Source of the DNA: Aphelocoma coerulescens
Lineage: Eukaryota > Chordata > Aves > Passeriformes > Corvidae
Direction: 5' to 3'
Length of the DNA stretch: 64,000 bases
NCBI RefSeq assembly: GCF_041296385.1
Contig: NC_091014.1
Location: 17,025,578 to 17,089,577, forward strand
Shown here in pieces: positions 50,886-64,000 of the stretch. Each line of letters begins with the position of its first letter. The first letter of the stretch is position 1. Both the position numbers and the translations under genes were made by a program. The notes beneath the pieces were generated by a model that saw only the letters and a list, made by a program, of their open reading frames with translations, was not told where the DNA came from and did not search any database.

Positions 50886-52922
50886 CAGCCCAAGTTCTGG
50901 GTATCCACAGGGTGGTTGCAGATGCCGTTCCCATAACTTGGGTGATACGTATATGAGCAGTTACTTCCTTTCTCACAGTTTGCCACAGTGGGAATTTTTG
51001 TCTGGATGCGTTACCCAGGATGTGCAAACCAGATCTCGCCTTGCCAGCACCTTCCTATTGCAAATTCCTCCCCTCTGTGCTTATTTCAAGTACCTGCTGT
51101 GGTGGCTTATCTTATGGCAAGATCCTTCTGTGGCCCTGACAGTATTTTGAGACAGGCTGCTGTGCTCTTCAAGTCCTTACAGCCTGTCCTCAGCCTGGCC
51201 AGCAGTTTAGTCTCCTCCAGGGAGATAGTTCTGAACCTGCAGTTTCAAAATATTCAGAGATGAAGGGAATGAAACAGCCTGCATCTTAGGTGATATAAAT
51301 ACCATGCAACTGCATGAAAGGACTGGATGAAGCCTGCTACTTTCAGGGAAGAAAGATTTACCTTTTGGGCAGTTAGTATCTCAAGACAGATTCCTCCAGA
51401 TGGGAGGAGACGGAAAAGAAGGAGAATATGGGGAAAAAAAAAAGGAAAAGCCTGCTCTGTCTCCTCTGGGCTAGATAAGCAGCTTCCCCTTCAGCAGGTT
51501 TATTTTGTGATCCTTTCTTGAGGCATCTCTTCAGATAGGGAGGCAAGTTCCTAAAATGGGGCTGTGAGACTGAGCACCTTGTCTCTTTGTAATCTGTGCT
51601 GAGGTGTTTGTAATTCAGAAGCAGCACATAGCTCATTCCTCAGGAGTATTTCCCTTCACTTCAGGGTAGGCATAGATTACATACAGTGTTTGATCAGGTT
51701 TTATTTTAAATTGAGCCTCGGAGTCTCTGATGTTCTATAAAGGGCCAAGCACGCTGATGAGTCTGTCTGAAGGACAGCCCTTATGCAAACACAAGTGTGC
51801 TGCCTGCAGCCAGATCCCTTAATAGCTTTCCACTGCTATTTTATTTTCCTCACTTTTACCTCTTGGGCACTTTAAAGTGATCTGTACTTTATCCCACACC
51901 TTTCTATTACGCAGTCAATCAAGAAAGGATGGACAAAAGGATGCTCAGTCCTTTACACCACTTCTAAGTTAGTTGTGCTTTTTCAAGTACTCCTTCCTAC
52001 CATGAGTTATTTTTTACTAAGGGCTACTTTTATGAAGGGATTTAATCAGTGTAATGTCTATTATGGCTAATTTACAAAATATAGAACAGTTGCCTTATAG
52101 GAGACAAAAGCCGAAAATAAGACAATACTTAATATTTGGAACAAAGACTGCTTTTAAATTGGCTCTTTATAGTGTATAAACCACTGGGATTGTGTTTCCA
52201 GGCAACAAGTTACCTAACTATATGTGACCAGCAAAGACAACTGCCATCTTTAACTGTCCTTAAAAGGATCCATGATGCCTGCAGTCTTTTTTAATAAGCC
52301 TGGAAGGGTGGGTAAACTCCTCCTTTGCATGTTTAACCAGAAGATTTGCTAGTACTAACTGTCCTAGTCCATCAAACTGGATCACTGACCTGACATAATG
52401 AAATCATAATGCAGTTTTTCTATTTCACTGAATATTTTTCCCTTTCTCTCCTAGAGAAACAAAAGTTTTACTCCTTAGGTAATACCCACTCCAAACCAGG
52501 CATGTCATGACCTATCAGCTTTTGATGAGTATTTCCTCCCACTTCTATTTTATCTCATAGAAGAATGAGATGCTCTTTTCTGAATTCATATCCATTAAAA
52601 AAGAAAATCATGTAAAATAGAACACTTATTAAAATAGTTATTAGAAATTCTGCTTTGCCTCCTTAGACATACAATTCCCTAGCAGAGCTGTTGCTCTGGT
52701 GTGCTGGAATGGGAAACAAAATGTGTAATATTTCCCACAGACAAGTCACATGATGCCTTTTCTGAACAACTCACAATTCAGGATGTTTAATTACTTTCCA
52801 TTTGGAAACAACATACCCTGTGCTTACACTACAAACTTCTCTTAGATTGGACCAAAATTGTATTATAATTTCACGATTACTCTTGCAGAAGAGCAAAAAT
52901 GAAAGTCCTAGGACAGAGTTAA

Positions 52923-52972
52923 CATGAATCTAATACCAAATAATTGCCGTGAATCCAATACCAAATAACTGA
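52923..52972. repeat. 25-bp tandem duplication
   Basis: Two adjacent 25-base units, each centred on TGAATC(T/C)AATACCAAATAA, differ at only a few positions (52923-52947 and 52948-52972). Confidence 0.85.
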
Positions 52973-53459
52973 TATTTTGCTTTGACAGCTCTAAAGCAAA
53001 TAGACTTGTTTTCAGTCTTCAAATGAAAATTCTGTAGGATGTAAATTACAGTTTTATAAGTATCTGTAACAGATTTAAGAAATGCTTGAGGCACACATTT
53101 ACATGGTTAGGGCTATGTCTAGCCTGCTCCTCTCAGCATCTGAAGATTTCTCAGTGAAGGGAAGAAGAAGGGTGCTGAGTGTCACTGGTGAGAGCAGGAA
53201 AATCACACACCATAATTCAAGGAGCTGGCACTGGCGCTCAAAGCACCAACCTTGCTGAACACCCTTCCCCAGCAGCTTCTGCCTGATCTTGTTAGTTCAC
53301 TGCCTTCATCCTTGTGCTTAAATTTCTCATGCGATAATGTAGTGAGCATTTTGTCCCCTCTCCCACTTCAGACTGAGCTTGGACCAGCTCCCTGTTCCAG
53401 TCTGCCACTCAGCTGCATGTAGCTTTGTGCCAGGGAGGAGAAATGCAACAGCAGGCAGG

Positions 53460-53497
53460 AGAAGTGGAAGAAGTCAGCAGAAGTGGAGGAAGTCAGC
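53460..53497. repeat. 19-bp tandem duplication
   Basis: AGAAGTGGAAGAAGTCAGC (53460-53478) is followed by AGAAGTGGAGGAAGTCAGC (53479-53497), one difference. Confidence 0.9.
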
Positions 53498-56400
53498 AGG
53501 GCAATTTTCTTAGGGTCAATGATGGCAAATGCCAGCTTAAAGCTCTTGTGAACTTCTGGTCTGAAATGGGTCATGAAAAAGAATGCCTTGGAATTCAGCA
53601 ATAATACACATTTTTGTGGCAGAAGGACAAATAATTAACAAAGCTTTTCTCTATGTTTAAAGATGGTATCTTACATAATTAAAAAGTTAAGGCACTAGCT
53701 GCAGCTCCTTAAAAGATTCTTAGCTCTTAATAGAGTAACACAATTTGTTATAGCTTCTTTAGTCCATTCTCCAGTTGCACAGGTCTTGGGTTCAAAGTAT
53801 AGTGTTTCCCTGCAAATTCAGACTGCAATAAAGGATTGAAACTATCCTTCATCCTGAGAACTCTGACTGGATTGACCCAAACTCCATTTCAGGAAACACA
53901 TTCCTTTAATTTTACCTTGAAATCATACCGTGTTGGATACAGCTTTCAAGAGGGAAAGATTATTATTATAAATAGATAACATGGCTTCAGACCGTACCAT
54001 TTGTTACTTCAATCTCAGTTAGGTCCATAATAATGTTTGTGCTCAGAAAATCCTCAAGAGCATGAGAGTGCATTTGTATGTCCTGTTAGGCACAAAATTG
54101 CCTGTTTTATTGGTGCAATACAGGTGCACCTTTTAAAAATTTTACTCCCTTTGTTTATAACTGATCAACTAAAAAAAAAAAAAATCACAAAGCAGATGTG
54201 ACACACTGCCTGGTGATATGGAGATAGAGTCTGCTAATGCAATGTACACATAATTTGTCACTTTTCTTAACATACTTATATGCTGCATTTCTTCAGCCTC
54301 CTTATCAGACTTCTTTCCTAAGCAACATCCACACCAAAACAGAGCCAGAGGCATTGAAACAATGGTATTGCATTATCTCATGAAATAAATATCAGTTTTC
54401 TTTCCTTTAATGGAGCTGAACAGGTTGAACTCTACTACAAGGCACAAGAAGTGCCTGCACTGTGTTTCAATACAGAAAATGTCTATATGGTTGGCTAAAT
54501 CACACCACAATATTTCAGCATCCTGTGTTTTTGCTTGCCTCAGTACCAGTTGTCAGCTTAACCCTAGGCATCATTGTTGTGGTCATGAGCTCATGAGTAT
54601 ATATCTTGGCTTTTGAGAATGTGTGTTACTTTGTCGTAGTCCCACAAATGCAGTTCAGGTTTCATAGTTCAGTCTATAATAATACAACCACATCACAATT
54701 CATGTACTCTTTGCATTTGACCAGAGAGGCATTCTCACTGACCAGGTGTCTTCCATTGCTGCAGGTCCATAAGCCAGGATACCTTGCTGCCAGTAGCTCT
54801 CATTAGGATAAGGAATTAACCCTTTTTTATCTCTTTCTTCTCAAGAGAATGGAATCTTCAGATAATTTACAGCTCAGAGCCAAGCTCAGTGGTCTTACTC
54901 AGGAGCTTGAAGAAGGCAGTGGGACTTCCTTTGGATTTTCAGAATGGAAGGACACAAGGTCTGGGTAAGCTCATGAGAGATCCTGTTTTCCCCTTGCTGT
55001 CACTGCAGGCAGTGTTGTGTGCCTGCAGGAATCATCACTTCCAACTGGTAGAAGCAACAAAGCTACAGCCACTCCATCTTCAGTGCTCCCTTCCCCTTCT
55101 TAAAATTTAACCTGTTCTCTGAGGCACTTCATTTTCCCATATATTTCTATTTTGCATATACCTACATGAACACTACTATTTTATTAACCACACCTAAAAC
55201 CTAGGATATTTTTGTTAATGGAAAAGATTTTGCAGGAGTATCAAATGAGAGAAACTGGACAAATTCTTGAAGGACACACAAAGGTAGCTTCTTATTACTT
55301 AACTGGATATATACAATTTCCAGAATTAAGCAAGGGTTTATTGTCATACACTGACTATATATTGTCTATATATCAGAAACTTTGGACTGAAACAGAAACA
55401 AAAAGGATATTACACAAGATCCCCTAAAAAGTCTGTGCTGGGACTAGAAACTGAGCTGAAAATGTATTCACCCTGAAGTGAAGCCACTGTCTACCTCTAT
55501 TTCTTAAAGTGGCTACTGCAAAACATATCAGAGTACATTGAACTTCTAACACTATTTTTTATTAGAACAGAGCAGTAAGTGTTTTTTTCAAGTGAGAAAC
55601 TCATAAGGGGCTGAAAACAAAAGACTACAAACCTTCATCTCCTGTACTGGACTGGGCGGGATTTTCTTTTGAGCCCTGTTTTTAGTCTAGAACATTTAAA
55701 CAGACTGCTGCTTTGGATCAACTTCCATCATCCCACCAGGTACCTCAGAAAATTCCCTTTTCTTTAGCTCTGGGCTACATGTGTGTTTTCTGCTCCCCTC
55801 CACCTGTTTCTCCACCTTAGCACTTCCCTGCCTGCCCAGAGGGACTTCCCTGTCCCTTCCCAGATGCACAGCTCTGTTTTCCTTTGCCTTTTCCCCGCTG
55901 AGCAAGTTCAGTTGCTGTCAGAAAAGAAGCAACTGCCCCGTCTGTAAAACGTCCCCCTATTGCCAAAGTCCAGTGGGAAAGTGGTCAAGGCAAGGCAGAC
56001 AAGCAGTTTTCTTACCTGCTATCAGCCACTGATTTTTAAAAGGAACATGAAAACACTAACTGCAAACCAGAAAATTAAACAGATGCTATTCATCACAGTC
56101 CCACCTGCAGCATCTGGACTGCAACACCATCCTCTTTCTACCTCAGCTCTTCTCTCTCCTCTACACCTTTTTCCTGTATGCCCATCTCTCACTGTCACCC
56201 CAAATCCTTTCATATTTTCTGTAATCTATATCAAAGGAATTTAATTTTTATTGAACTTTTCCCCTCTTGTTCCAAAAACTCAGTGTTCCTCAGATCATCT
56301 TTTTTTTCCTTCTGCTCACTTGTAAATTGCTTTTCATTCAAGAAGACTTTCTTTTCTTTGCTTACATGAAACCTGATATGGTTTCTGATTATTTTTCTTC

Positions 56401-56588
56401 ATTCTGAATCTACTCATCTCAGTCTTTCATTTCCTGACAAACTCTGTGCCCTTGGCTTGCACACGTTTTTGAACACCAATTGCAGTGTATCCAGACCAGA
56501 TCCTCACAGGGAGCATATCCTGTAGGTGGGCTGACATCAATTTTGATTTATTTGCAGTTACGCCAGCTCAGAATTTGATTCCTCTTGG

Positions 56589-56614
56589 TTTTTTTTTTTT
56601 TGTTTTTTTTTTTT
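56589..56614. repeat. Poly(T) tract with single G
   Basis: T run of about 13 bases, one G, then 12 more T, ending in CCCTCT. Simple low-complexity sequence. Confidence 0.9.
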
Positions 56615-59600
56615 CCCTCTATCATTTAAATTTGGTCTAGTTAAAAAAAATCCTGACAATGATTGTATACCTTACCATTCCTGGTTTAGTTTGCAACCAG
56701 GTAGCAATGCCTACTTCTCCTCTCTTTTTTCCTGTTGCTGACAAATAACTGACTGCTGTGCATTTTCAGGACTGAAGCTGTCTTTTTTTTTTGCTTGTGT
56801 TGCTACTTTGCTAACTAATGTCTACTCTCAAACTCCTTATTTACTTTTTTCCCTTTATACCCCAGAAGTTTTATCTGATCTGTCAAGCTTCCTTTATAAT
56901 TGTGTTCATATTCTTGACCTTGTCATACGTTATTTTCTTTATAAGAACATGGGAATTGCCAAATCAGAAAACAAACAATGATTCATCAAGCCTACTAGCT
57001 TGTCAAAGAGGGCAGAAAAGGCTCACAGGATATCTAGACAGGAATAAAATATTATATAAGAGGATATAAATCCTCTTTGGCTTCCAGCATTGATCAGTTT
57101 GAGCCCTCAGGCTTTAGTTTATATAGTTTACTGTTCTTATTTCAGCTAGTATGAACTACATATGGCCTTTTTTTGTGCAGGTGTATTTTATGCTGGTAAA
57201 ATTTTACCATCTTTACATTTTGGCTAAAAGCAACTGGGTTGGTTATTTACATATTATATGAGAAGCCTTTTTCAATGCTAAGAAAATGTCTGCTTACAAA
57301 AAACCTTCCTGGTCTACCTACATATAAACAAAACAATAGGAAAAAAGGTATTTCACTTTATGTACCTTCTGTGAAACAGGATCCTTCCTCTCTCAGTTAT
57401 GTTTATATATGACTCCTTTAAATTTTTCTTAAGAACATCAAATGATTTGAATCTTGCACCCACTCTGTGGTGCAAGATATAAGAAGAAAAAGAACAGCTT
57501 CCCAAATGGAAAGGAAAATTACTTCTGTAGATCTTCAGCAGGAGAACACACAGGACAGGGTTGCAGGGTTATTGTAAAGCTCAGTGGTGAGGTAGGGAAC
57601 TGAGACAGTCACTTTAAGAAGGTAGACTTGAGAAGACAAGTTTAGATAGAAAGTTTTGGATAGCCTTTAGCTAGACAACAGTTTTGTTTCCTTAAAATCT
57701 GCCTTTGGGATGAGAGAATCACCAAGATGCCACTTGCTGAGGAACTTCTCTTAAATGAATACCATGGATACAGTGTCACTTATGGTTTTTTAGGTAAATT
57801 ACAGTCTTTAAAACTTTTTCTTTCCCTCAGTTATGAAAAAATGCTTGAAAATGGGGTATGTACGTGCCTTTGGTGGGTAAAACATGTGAAGTGTTCTTTT
57901 CAAACAGATGAGTAAAACTCCATCAGGAAATCAGCCATGTGCTGCAGTGCTGCTCCAGTTGGGAGGCGGTTGTCCTGTTTGGAGCCAGTGCTCTGATACT
58001 GTCCTCCATTCCACTTTGAACCTTCACTCACAAGTTGAAACTGAGCATTATCTGCCTCAGCTGCAGAGAGAAGGCTCCCCAGTGCCAGTAGAGCCATTGC
58101 TTTCCTGGATAGCCCAGTTGGCACAGTTGTGTCCCACAAATCATGGGCCAGCTGGGAAACCTTGGAGAATTCATCTCAGACCCCCGTGAAATATTCTTTC
58201 CCAAATGCCTGAGGGATCATGGTCAGTTCATGACTGTTTACAAAGGTGTGCTTTGAGCAGTTCAAGGAATATTACAGTTAGGTCAATTGAGTCATTATTA
58301 GTTGTAAGTTGAGTCTGATTAGTTGTAAGATCAAAATAGGAAAGCTCAGAGTAATGTACTGCATGCTGTACTGCACTTTAGGTAAATAAGAACAGCTGGG
58401 ATAGAAATCATATAGCAGAAATTAGGTTTTTTCCCTCTTTAGCTTGTAGGTGGTGGTAGATATCTTTTATCTCCATCTACTAGTACTAAGACTCAATTAA
58501 TGTAACTAGCTTGTCATATAAATGAACTTTACCAGAGCTAGTAAAATTTTCCAGTCATCTCAGTTCCCTCTGGTATTTTCAGCCCAAATCAATGATGAGT
58601 GAAGTATTTACCTGGTTTAGGGTGATCTGTGGCCTTCCTTTAAGCCTCCTGGATTATTTTCCCTCTTTTCCACTAAAAAGAGTGCACAGCACTTCGTCTT
58701 TCTATAATTTATTGATATGGCCTTTGACAACTTTTATGTACAGAACATGTTGTCTAAGCACTGCCCCCTATTTCCTCGTTTCCTACCAAGCACAGCCCCA
58801 GAGGAGGTTTGAGTATTTCAGTTTCACTGATTGCAGATGAGCAGGAACTTCAGCTGCCATGTGTTGTTTTCTAACACACCCTTGTTAGTCAGAGAGGTAC
58901 CCACAGAGACCAGCTATGTGCAACTGAACCTCAGCCATCTAGACGAGGTGTAGCTGCTGTGTTCCTGCTTGCCTGGGTTCCTTCTCAGGCTCCTCTCTCT
59001 CCCAGCAGAAATTCAGGAACGGCAGTGCTTGTTCTCTCCATTTAGTGAGGAGGAGGGTGCCAGTGTGCATGTCCATACTCTGACTTTGTAGATCAGAAGG
59101 GTAAATTCTTTGTTTGAAGCATGTTTTCTATATCTATCTGAAAAATGCTTGGTGATCATTTGGTATCATTACACTCTTGACGTATAAGGATTTAAAAATG
59201 AAAGGAGAGCTGGATCTTAAGCAGAACAATAACACATTTGGTCTGAAGGATTGCTCCTACTGACTTGGAATGGTTATGAGGCTGAAGAAACCATTTGCTC
59301 TTGAATGCTTAGCAGCTGATTCAACACAGACTGATTAGATGAAGAAAAGAGAGTGGAAGGATAATAAATAAAAAGAGTGCTGTGATGAGAGTTCTAAGGA
59401 AATGAAAAACACTTTATTGATAATCAATCTGTGGTAGATTTTGATAATGAACTCCTGTATAATAAGCAGCCAACGTGCTCACCCTGCCACTGGAATTCTA
59501 ATGAGGAAGATAATAGATCCAAATTAGAAGTTTGCCAGTGAGCCTGTTATTAAAACAATTAAACATTTTAAATGAAGTAAACAGAAGTTGGAATCCCTAT

Positions 59601-62600
59601 TTTGCTATTAGGTTATATACTATCTTCCTTTTGTTTTCTTACTAATGTATGGGCAAAGCTATCCTTTGGATATGTACCTTTAAGATTTTTATGATTACCT
59701 TCTTAAAGCAGGTGAGACTATTGTGGATGAAATGGGGTTAAACACTGACATAAGAGCAGGTAATTATGTTGTATGGGACCGATAAAAATAAGTCTTCATG
59801 TCAAGACACAGAAATATGGATATGAAAGTCCTTCTGCTCTTAGAAGTTATAAGCTCTATTGAACTATGTTCTGTTGCAAGGCAGCAGGTCTGTACATGGC
59901 ATAGTTAAAAAATATAAGTCTATCCACCCAGGGGTTAATCAGATTTCTTCTTGCACCCAGGCAGCTCTGATCATCCCCTTACTGAGCTCTGCTAGAATGA
60001 GCATTGACCAACACAACAGTGTTTTCCCAGCTCAAACACACCTCCTGACAATGCCCCTATGCTTAATTACTTGCCATAATTCTGCCTTTGTGGCTGCAAT
60101 ACCCTCCATCAACTGCTTCTCACCAGCCTGTTGAGAATCTGCCTTTCCACCTTATTTAGCTACTGTTTAGCTCGTCCCTTGTTATTCTAATTTTCTTTTT
60201 CCAATGAACTTACTGCACAATTGGTTCTTGCTAATTCTGCCAGATAGTCACTAACTGTTGCCAAGCAGGCTTGTCACATCATTTCAGCAATTTTATACTT
60301 TGCTCTTCCTCTCCTCTTGTTCCCATTGCTGCCAGCACTGAAACCAGGGCCCAAGAGGTCACCTGAAAGCTGAAATGGGTCACTGTGGCTCCGTGCGCCA
60401 TTTTGTGTCCCAGCACTATCTCCTCTTCCATTTCACAAAGCAGGTTAAGCAGTTGAGCAACAGACCTGGAGGTGGAAGTGGGTTTAATCTTTCCTTTTTC
60501 TTTGAATAATTCAAGGCAAATTTAATATTTTAGCTTCTACCATGCTTGGCAGAATACTTCATGTTTGGGAGTTGTGTGTTGGGAGGAAAACAAGAGGAAG
60601 GACATGAGAAAGGAAATGAGAAAGACCTAACTGTTTACAGAATGCCTTAGATAGCTTAATGAATTTCAGCTTCACCAGGGAGTGACCCTTTAGGGTGAAG
60701 GATGACTCAACATAGAACAAGTTTCACATGTACACTTGTGGTAGATAATATGCTACTCCTGAGTGGAGAAAACCCTTTGAAATTAGTAGTATTGATTGGA
60801 TCCTCAAGGAACCCCTGACCCCCCTCACTTCAGACCCTACCTGAACTCCCTACCCAGGGCTCCAGGGTCTCAGCTCACCTCAGGACTGAACCCCTGGCCC
60901 ATGCTACTTCCTACAGTCACCCAGAAGGATACCTTATTATATATTTAAAAAATTAATTACATTTCAGAAGACTGCAGCATGACCATAGTATATGGACAGT
61001 TCCATTTCCTCTGGAATTATGAAAAATATCTGTGCAACTGATAAGTGAAATGTTCACAAATCATGATCAAGGGAAAAGATTTAACAACTTTTAGTGCAGA
61101 AGAGATTTAAGTATTGAACTAAAATATAAACCAGTAGCTGCTTCAGTCTTTTTTTATGTGCATCAGTCTTCCATTTTACTGCTACCTCTTTTTGACATGG
61201 ACTCTTAAATTCATCTTACAAGTTCTGTTGTTCTGAGGAGACAGCTCACTTTTAAAGGAGACATGAAAGGTCTAAAGATGTGTGGCTGCATTACTAGCAG
61301 TTCAATCTCAGAGATTTCTATGTAGTGATTAAATCATTTAATAAGACTTTTACTTATGTAGGAAAAGAGGGGAAAACCCTACATAACCGAAAACAGATTG
61401 AGTAGCACAAGGCATTAGAGAAAGACTGATTTAATATCATACGAAAACGAGAGATATACATTTTGGAGACCATCTAATTTTTCCATTCAAGAGAATTTTG
61501 GGGCTGAGAGGGAGTAGAATTTTTTAAATTTCTTATTAAATATGTTTTACATCACATGTGGCTGCTCTACATATCAGACATATTTGAATAATGCAGATCT
61601 GTGCTAGCTCCACTCAGAACATGGTCTAAATGAAAACTGGTGCTACCCAATGGGATTTTAAGGGAGTGTGATAGTTGTGGTGGAATGTGAATCTCTCTGA
61701 GCACACTGCAAAAGTAAACAGATTCCATGACACGAATTTCTTAGGAAATATTTACATTTTTATCCTACAAAAACTAGAAATTTTGTGGTTTTGTTCTCTT
61801 TTACAGAAGATGGTTATGTCAGTATCAGACTGAACCTGCAGTCAAGGTACCTCACAGGTTCTTGTCCTGAGGGGGTTTCATAGCTTCTCCTTCATACTTT
61901 TTCTTGTGCATGCACTCCATTTTTGACAACAGCACTGATTTCCACTAGTCCAACCACTTCTACAGACAATGTGCTCTTTGCTCCATATCATTAATCCTAG
62001 ATAGAAGAAGTTCCCCAAAATAGGTCATTTATCCATGGTCCTTTCCTCATCTCTTGTGTACATATAACAAATTCTTTAATGTTAAAAGTCTAACATAATA
62101 ACCCTGGGATTTTTTCCAAACTTCTTACTCCATTCCTTCTCCTTCATTTTGTTCCAATTGAGCTGCAGTCCATGGAGGCCTCTATCTAGCAACAGTATTT
62201 AACACAATGAGTGCTTAATAGGGTAAGACATGGTTAAGGGGAAGGGAAAATTCTAGGTGTTATAATATAATTGGCAATGCAAATTAAAATCTGTCTTCTT
62301 TAAAGTCTATTTTTCTGTGCAAGGAGGGCTGAAAAATGCCTTGTATTTAGTCTTCTACACTCTGACTTCTATTTCAATATGCCTAAGGTAAAGCTCAGAG
62401 TCAGAGCATTTCCGTTCTTGGGTCACTGCATTAAGATACTCTGCCATCAGTAAGGATACTGTTAATGGCATTCATGTAGCATGGTTTTCCATTTAAATGA
62501 ACTATCGTGAGCAGTCTGCCTTTTTTACCCAACTCATACAGTTGACCTTCATCAAAACAATTTGCTTTCTACAGGAAGATGGAACCAACAAGTGACACTT

Positions 62601-64000
62601 GCATTGTGAAATGAAAAAATAGTGATAAATCATACATGACAAATGAAGTTCTAGAAAAGTTTGGGGTTCTATTTACCACTGTTCCCAAGCAGATTCAATT
62701 TACTGTTCCCCCAGGAACAGATACTGTGTGTCATGCAGTAAGGTATTAATCTTGCCAATTACTGAGGATAATATCTTATATTTCTGAGTTGTTGCATTAT
62801 TCTTGAAACATGTTTCTTGGTTACTAAACACAAATCGTTTTATACATATGTTCTTCAGACCTGTCAATTTTAAAACCAAATGTGTTTTATATAGTTCTCT
62901 AAAAATAGAATCACCATTACTGTATAAAATTCTTTCCCCATATTATTGGTAGAATTTAGGTTATATTAATATATTTGATTTTAAGGACTTCTTTCAGAAG
63001 TGCAATGTAACTAATTGGTCCTTAAAAATTGTCTAAGTTAGTAGTTTGACTACAAGGAACTGAACCAGTAATTTTTTTTGAGTTGAAATAACAAGTTCAT
63101 AATGGGTTGTTTACTCCTTAATTGAAAATACTTCTTAAAACAGCATTAAAGAAGAAGAATCACTGGGAAATCAGAGGAAGACTGTATTAAGAAGGAATTA
63201 TTTATTCCTAGATGAAAAGATTAATTTACACCTATTCCCAGCCAGAAGATAGCTGATTTTCAGAAGGAATCTGAGGTAGACTATTATAAGTCATTCATGA
63301 CATTGCAGCACCACTTTTATGCTTTCTGCCTAAATATTACTAACTGAAGGAAACAATTTTGACTTAGAGTATGTCTTCTGCAGATGACTTAAGTACCTGA
63401 TGGTAAATCTGCACCCAAACTTATGGTTAAGCAGTATGGACATATGGATCAAGTCATGACTTTGAACTGCTCTAGTCTTCATACCATCTTCTCCAGAATT
63501 TTGTTGAAATGTCCTTAGGGAACAGACCTTGAAAATAGTTCATGTGCTAATTTTAAAATTTTCAGTAGAGTTGATCACAATTAGAGTTGAACTTTGAGAA
63601 AATGCTGAGCTCCTAGTAGACAACTTGTGGATTCACTTTGTATTAAAACCTGGTCACTTCCTTTGGTGTCTTAGTGAGATCTGATTTTTCTGTTAATCTT
63701 TTGTCCCAGCTATTGAGGTTTAGTTATTCTGAAAACTGTAGCATGAATTGCTGTCTTGATACTCTCCCTGAATTGCAAGCAGGAATATTTTGTCACTCGA
63801 ATGTTTTTATAGTTGCCTATAACTTGCAATGTTCTGTCATTGCAGAGTTTGCCTCCTAAACTTTCAGAGGAAGTTGGACTTGCTTGTTCCAAATCTATAT
63901 GTGAATTTTTGACACAGAGGGAAGTACAGCAGTAAAAAAGATTTATGCTCAGACTTTATTACTGATGAATAGAATCATGCTAGAGTGAAGCTTGGAAAGA

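Larger units (their letters stand above)
50664..51026 (-). mobile_element. Solo LTR, - orientation (outer, older; interrupted by the + strand LTR)
   Basis: On the - strand this block starts TGCACATCCTGGG (51026 downward), has a TATA box (50885-50879), a CT-repeat U5 stretch and ends TACTGACTCTGGCACA, i.e. TG...CA termini over about 363 bases. Both TG/CA ends and the TATA position support an LTR. The candidate flanking duplication is imperfect: GACCA at 50019-50023 on the left and AACCA at 51027-51031 on the right. The left copy of its last five bases is separated from it by the inner LTR. No internal viral sequence was seen. Family not identified; the right boundary is tentative. Confidence 0.55.
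51027..64000. other. Intergenic stretch, no gene recognised
   Basis: AT-rich DNA without recognisable genes or transposons apart from two small tandem duplications (52923-52972 and 53460-53497), poly(T) at 56589-56614 and a poly(A) run at 54171-54183. No protein-like frame, tRNA or other structured RNA was recognised. Confidence 0.55.

Noticed and set aside
50665..51150. Open frame of 161 codons, the longest in the window
   Set aside because: It starts at the LTR edge, runs antisense across the - strand LTR and low-complexity GA repeat, and resembles no protein.
61808..61849. Exon-like segment after a strong acceptor (TTCTCTTTTACAG)
   Set aside because: The donor is weak (GTACCT), the segment is very short and the peptide is not recognised.
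1..64000. CRISPR array, operon or prokaryotic gene cluster
   Set aside because: No regularly spaced repeats and no dense coding; the repeats and splice structure are those of a bird genome.

Overview
The window looks like nuclear DNA of a passerine bird. It is AT-rich, has no long open reading frames, and carries several 5'-truncated CR1 LINE copies with the avian 3' end (repeats of ATTCTATG). It also has a SINE whose head is derived from tRNA-Ile and whose tail is CR1-like, a family type known from songbirds (TguSINE1-like), and a pair of LTRs. There is no bacterial, phage or CRISPR content.

One protein-coding exon can be named with confidence: the terminal coding exon of TBC1D22A (a TBC-domain Rab GTPase-activating protein) on the + strand at 13417-13545. 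It has no start codon of its own; it is reached through a strong splice acceptor and ends in a TGA stop. Bases 1-13416 are therefore the last intron of this gene (its 5' end lies outside the window). About 1-2 kb after the stop is probably 3' UTR, with several candidate poly(A) signals between 14936 and 15472. In human, TBC1D22A is followed by a long gene-poor interval, and the rest of this window (about 15.5-64 kb) fits such an interval.

Region by region: 1-13.4 kb, intron with one CR1 tail fragment, AT-rich hairpins and small tandem duplications; 13.4-15.5 kb, terminal exon and presumed 3' UTR; 15.5-20 kb, unassigned, with a TA microsatellite and one weak exon-like segment on the - strand; 20.0-20.7 kb, tRNA-Ile SINE abutting a CR1; 20.7-34.2 kb, unassigned, with one exon-like segment bounded by good splice sites (27394-27521); 34.2-38.4 kb, two CR1 copies in opposite orientation; 38.4-48.4 kb, unassigned, with two GC-rich patches; 48.4-48.8 kb, an old CR1; 50.0-51.0 kb, a GC-rich + strand LTR apparently inserted at the very end of an older - strand LTR; 51-64 kb, unassigned.

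I did not find a novel multi-gene system. The most interesting items are the TBC1D22A exon, which simple ATG-to-stop searches miss, the nested LTRs, the tRNA-derived SINE, and a few unexplained splice-like and hairpin structures.
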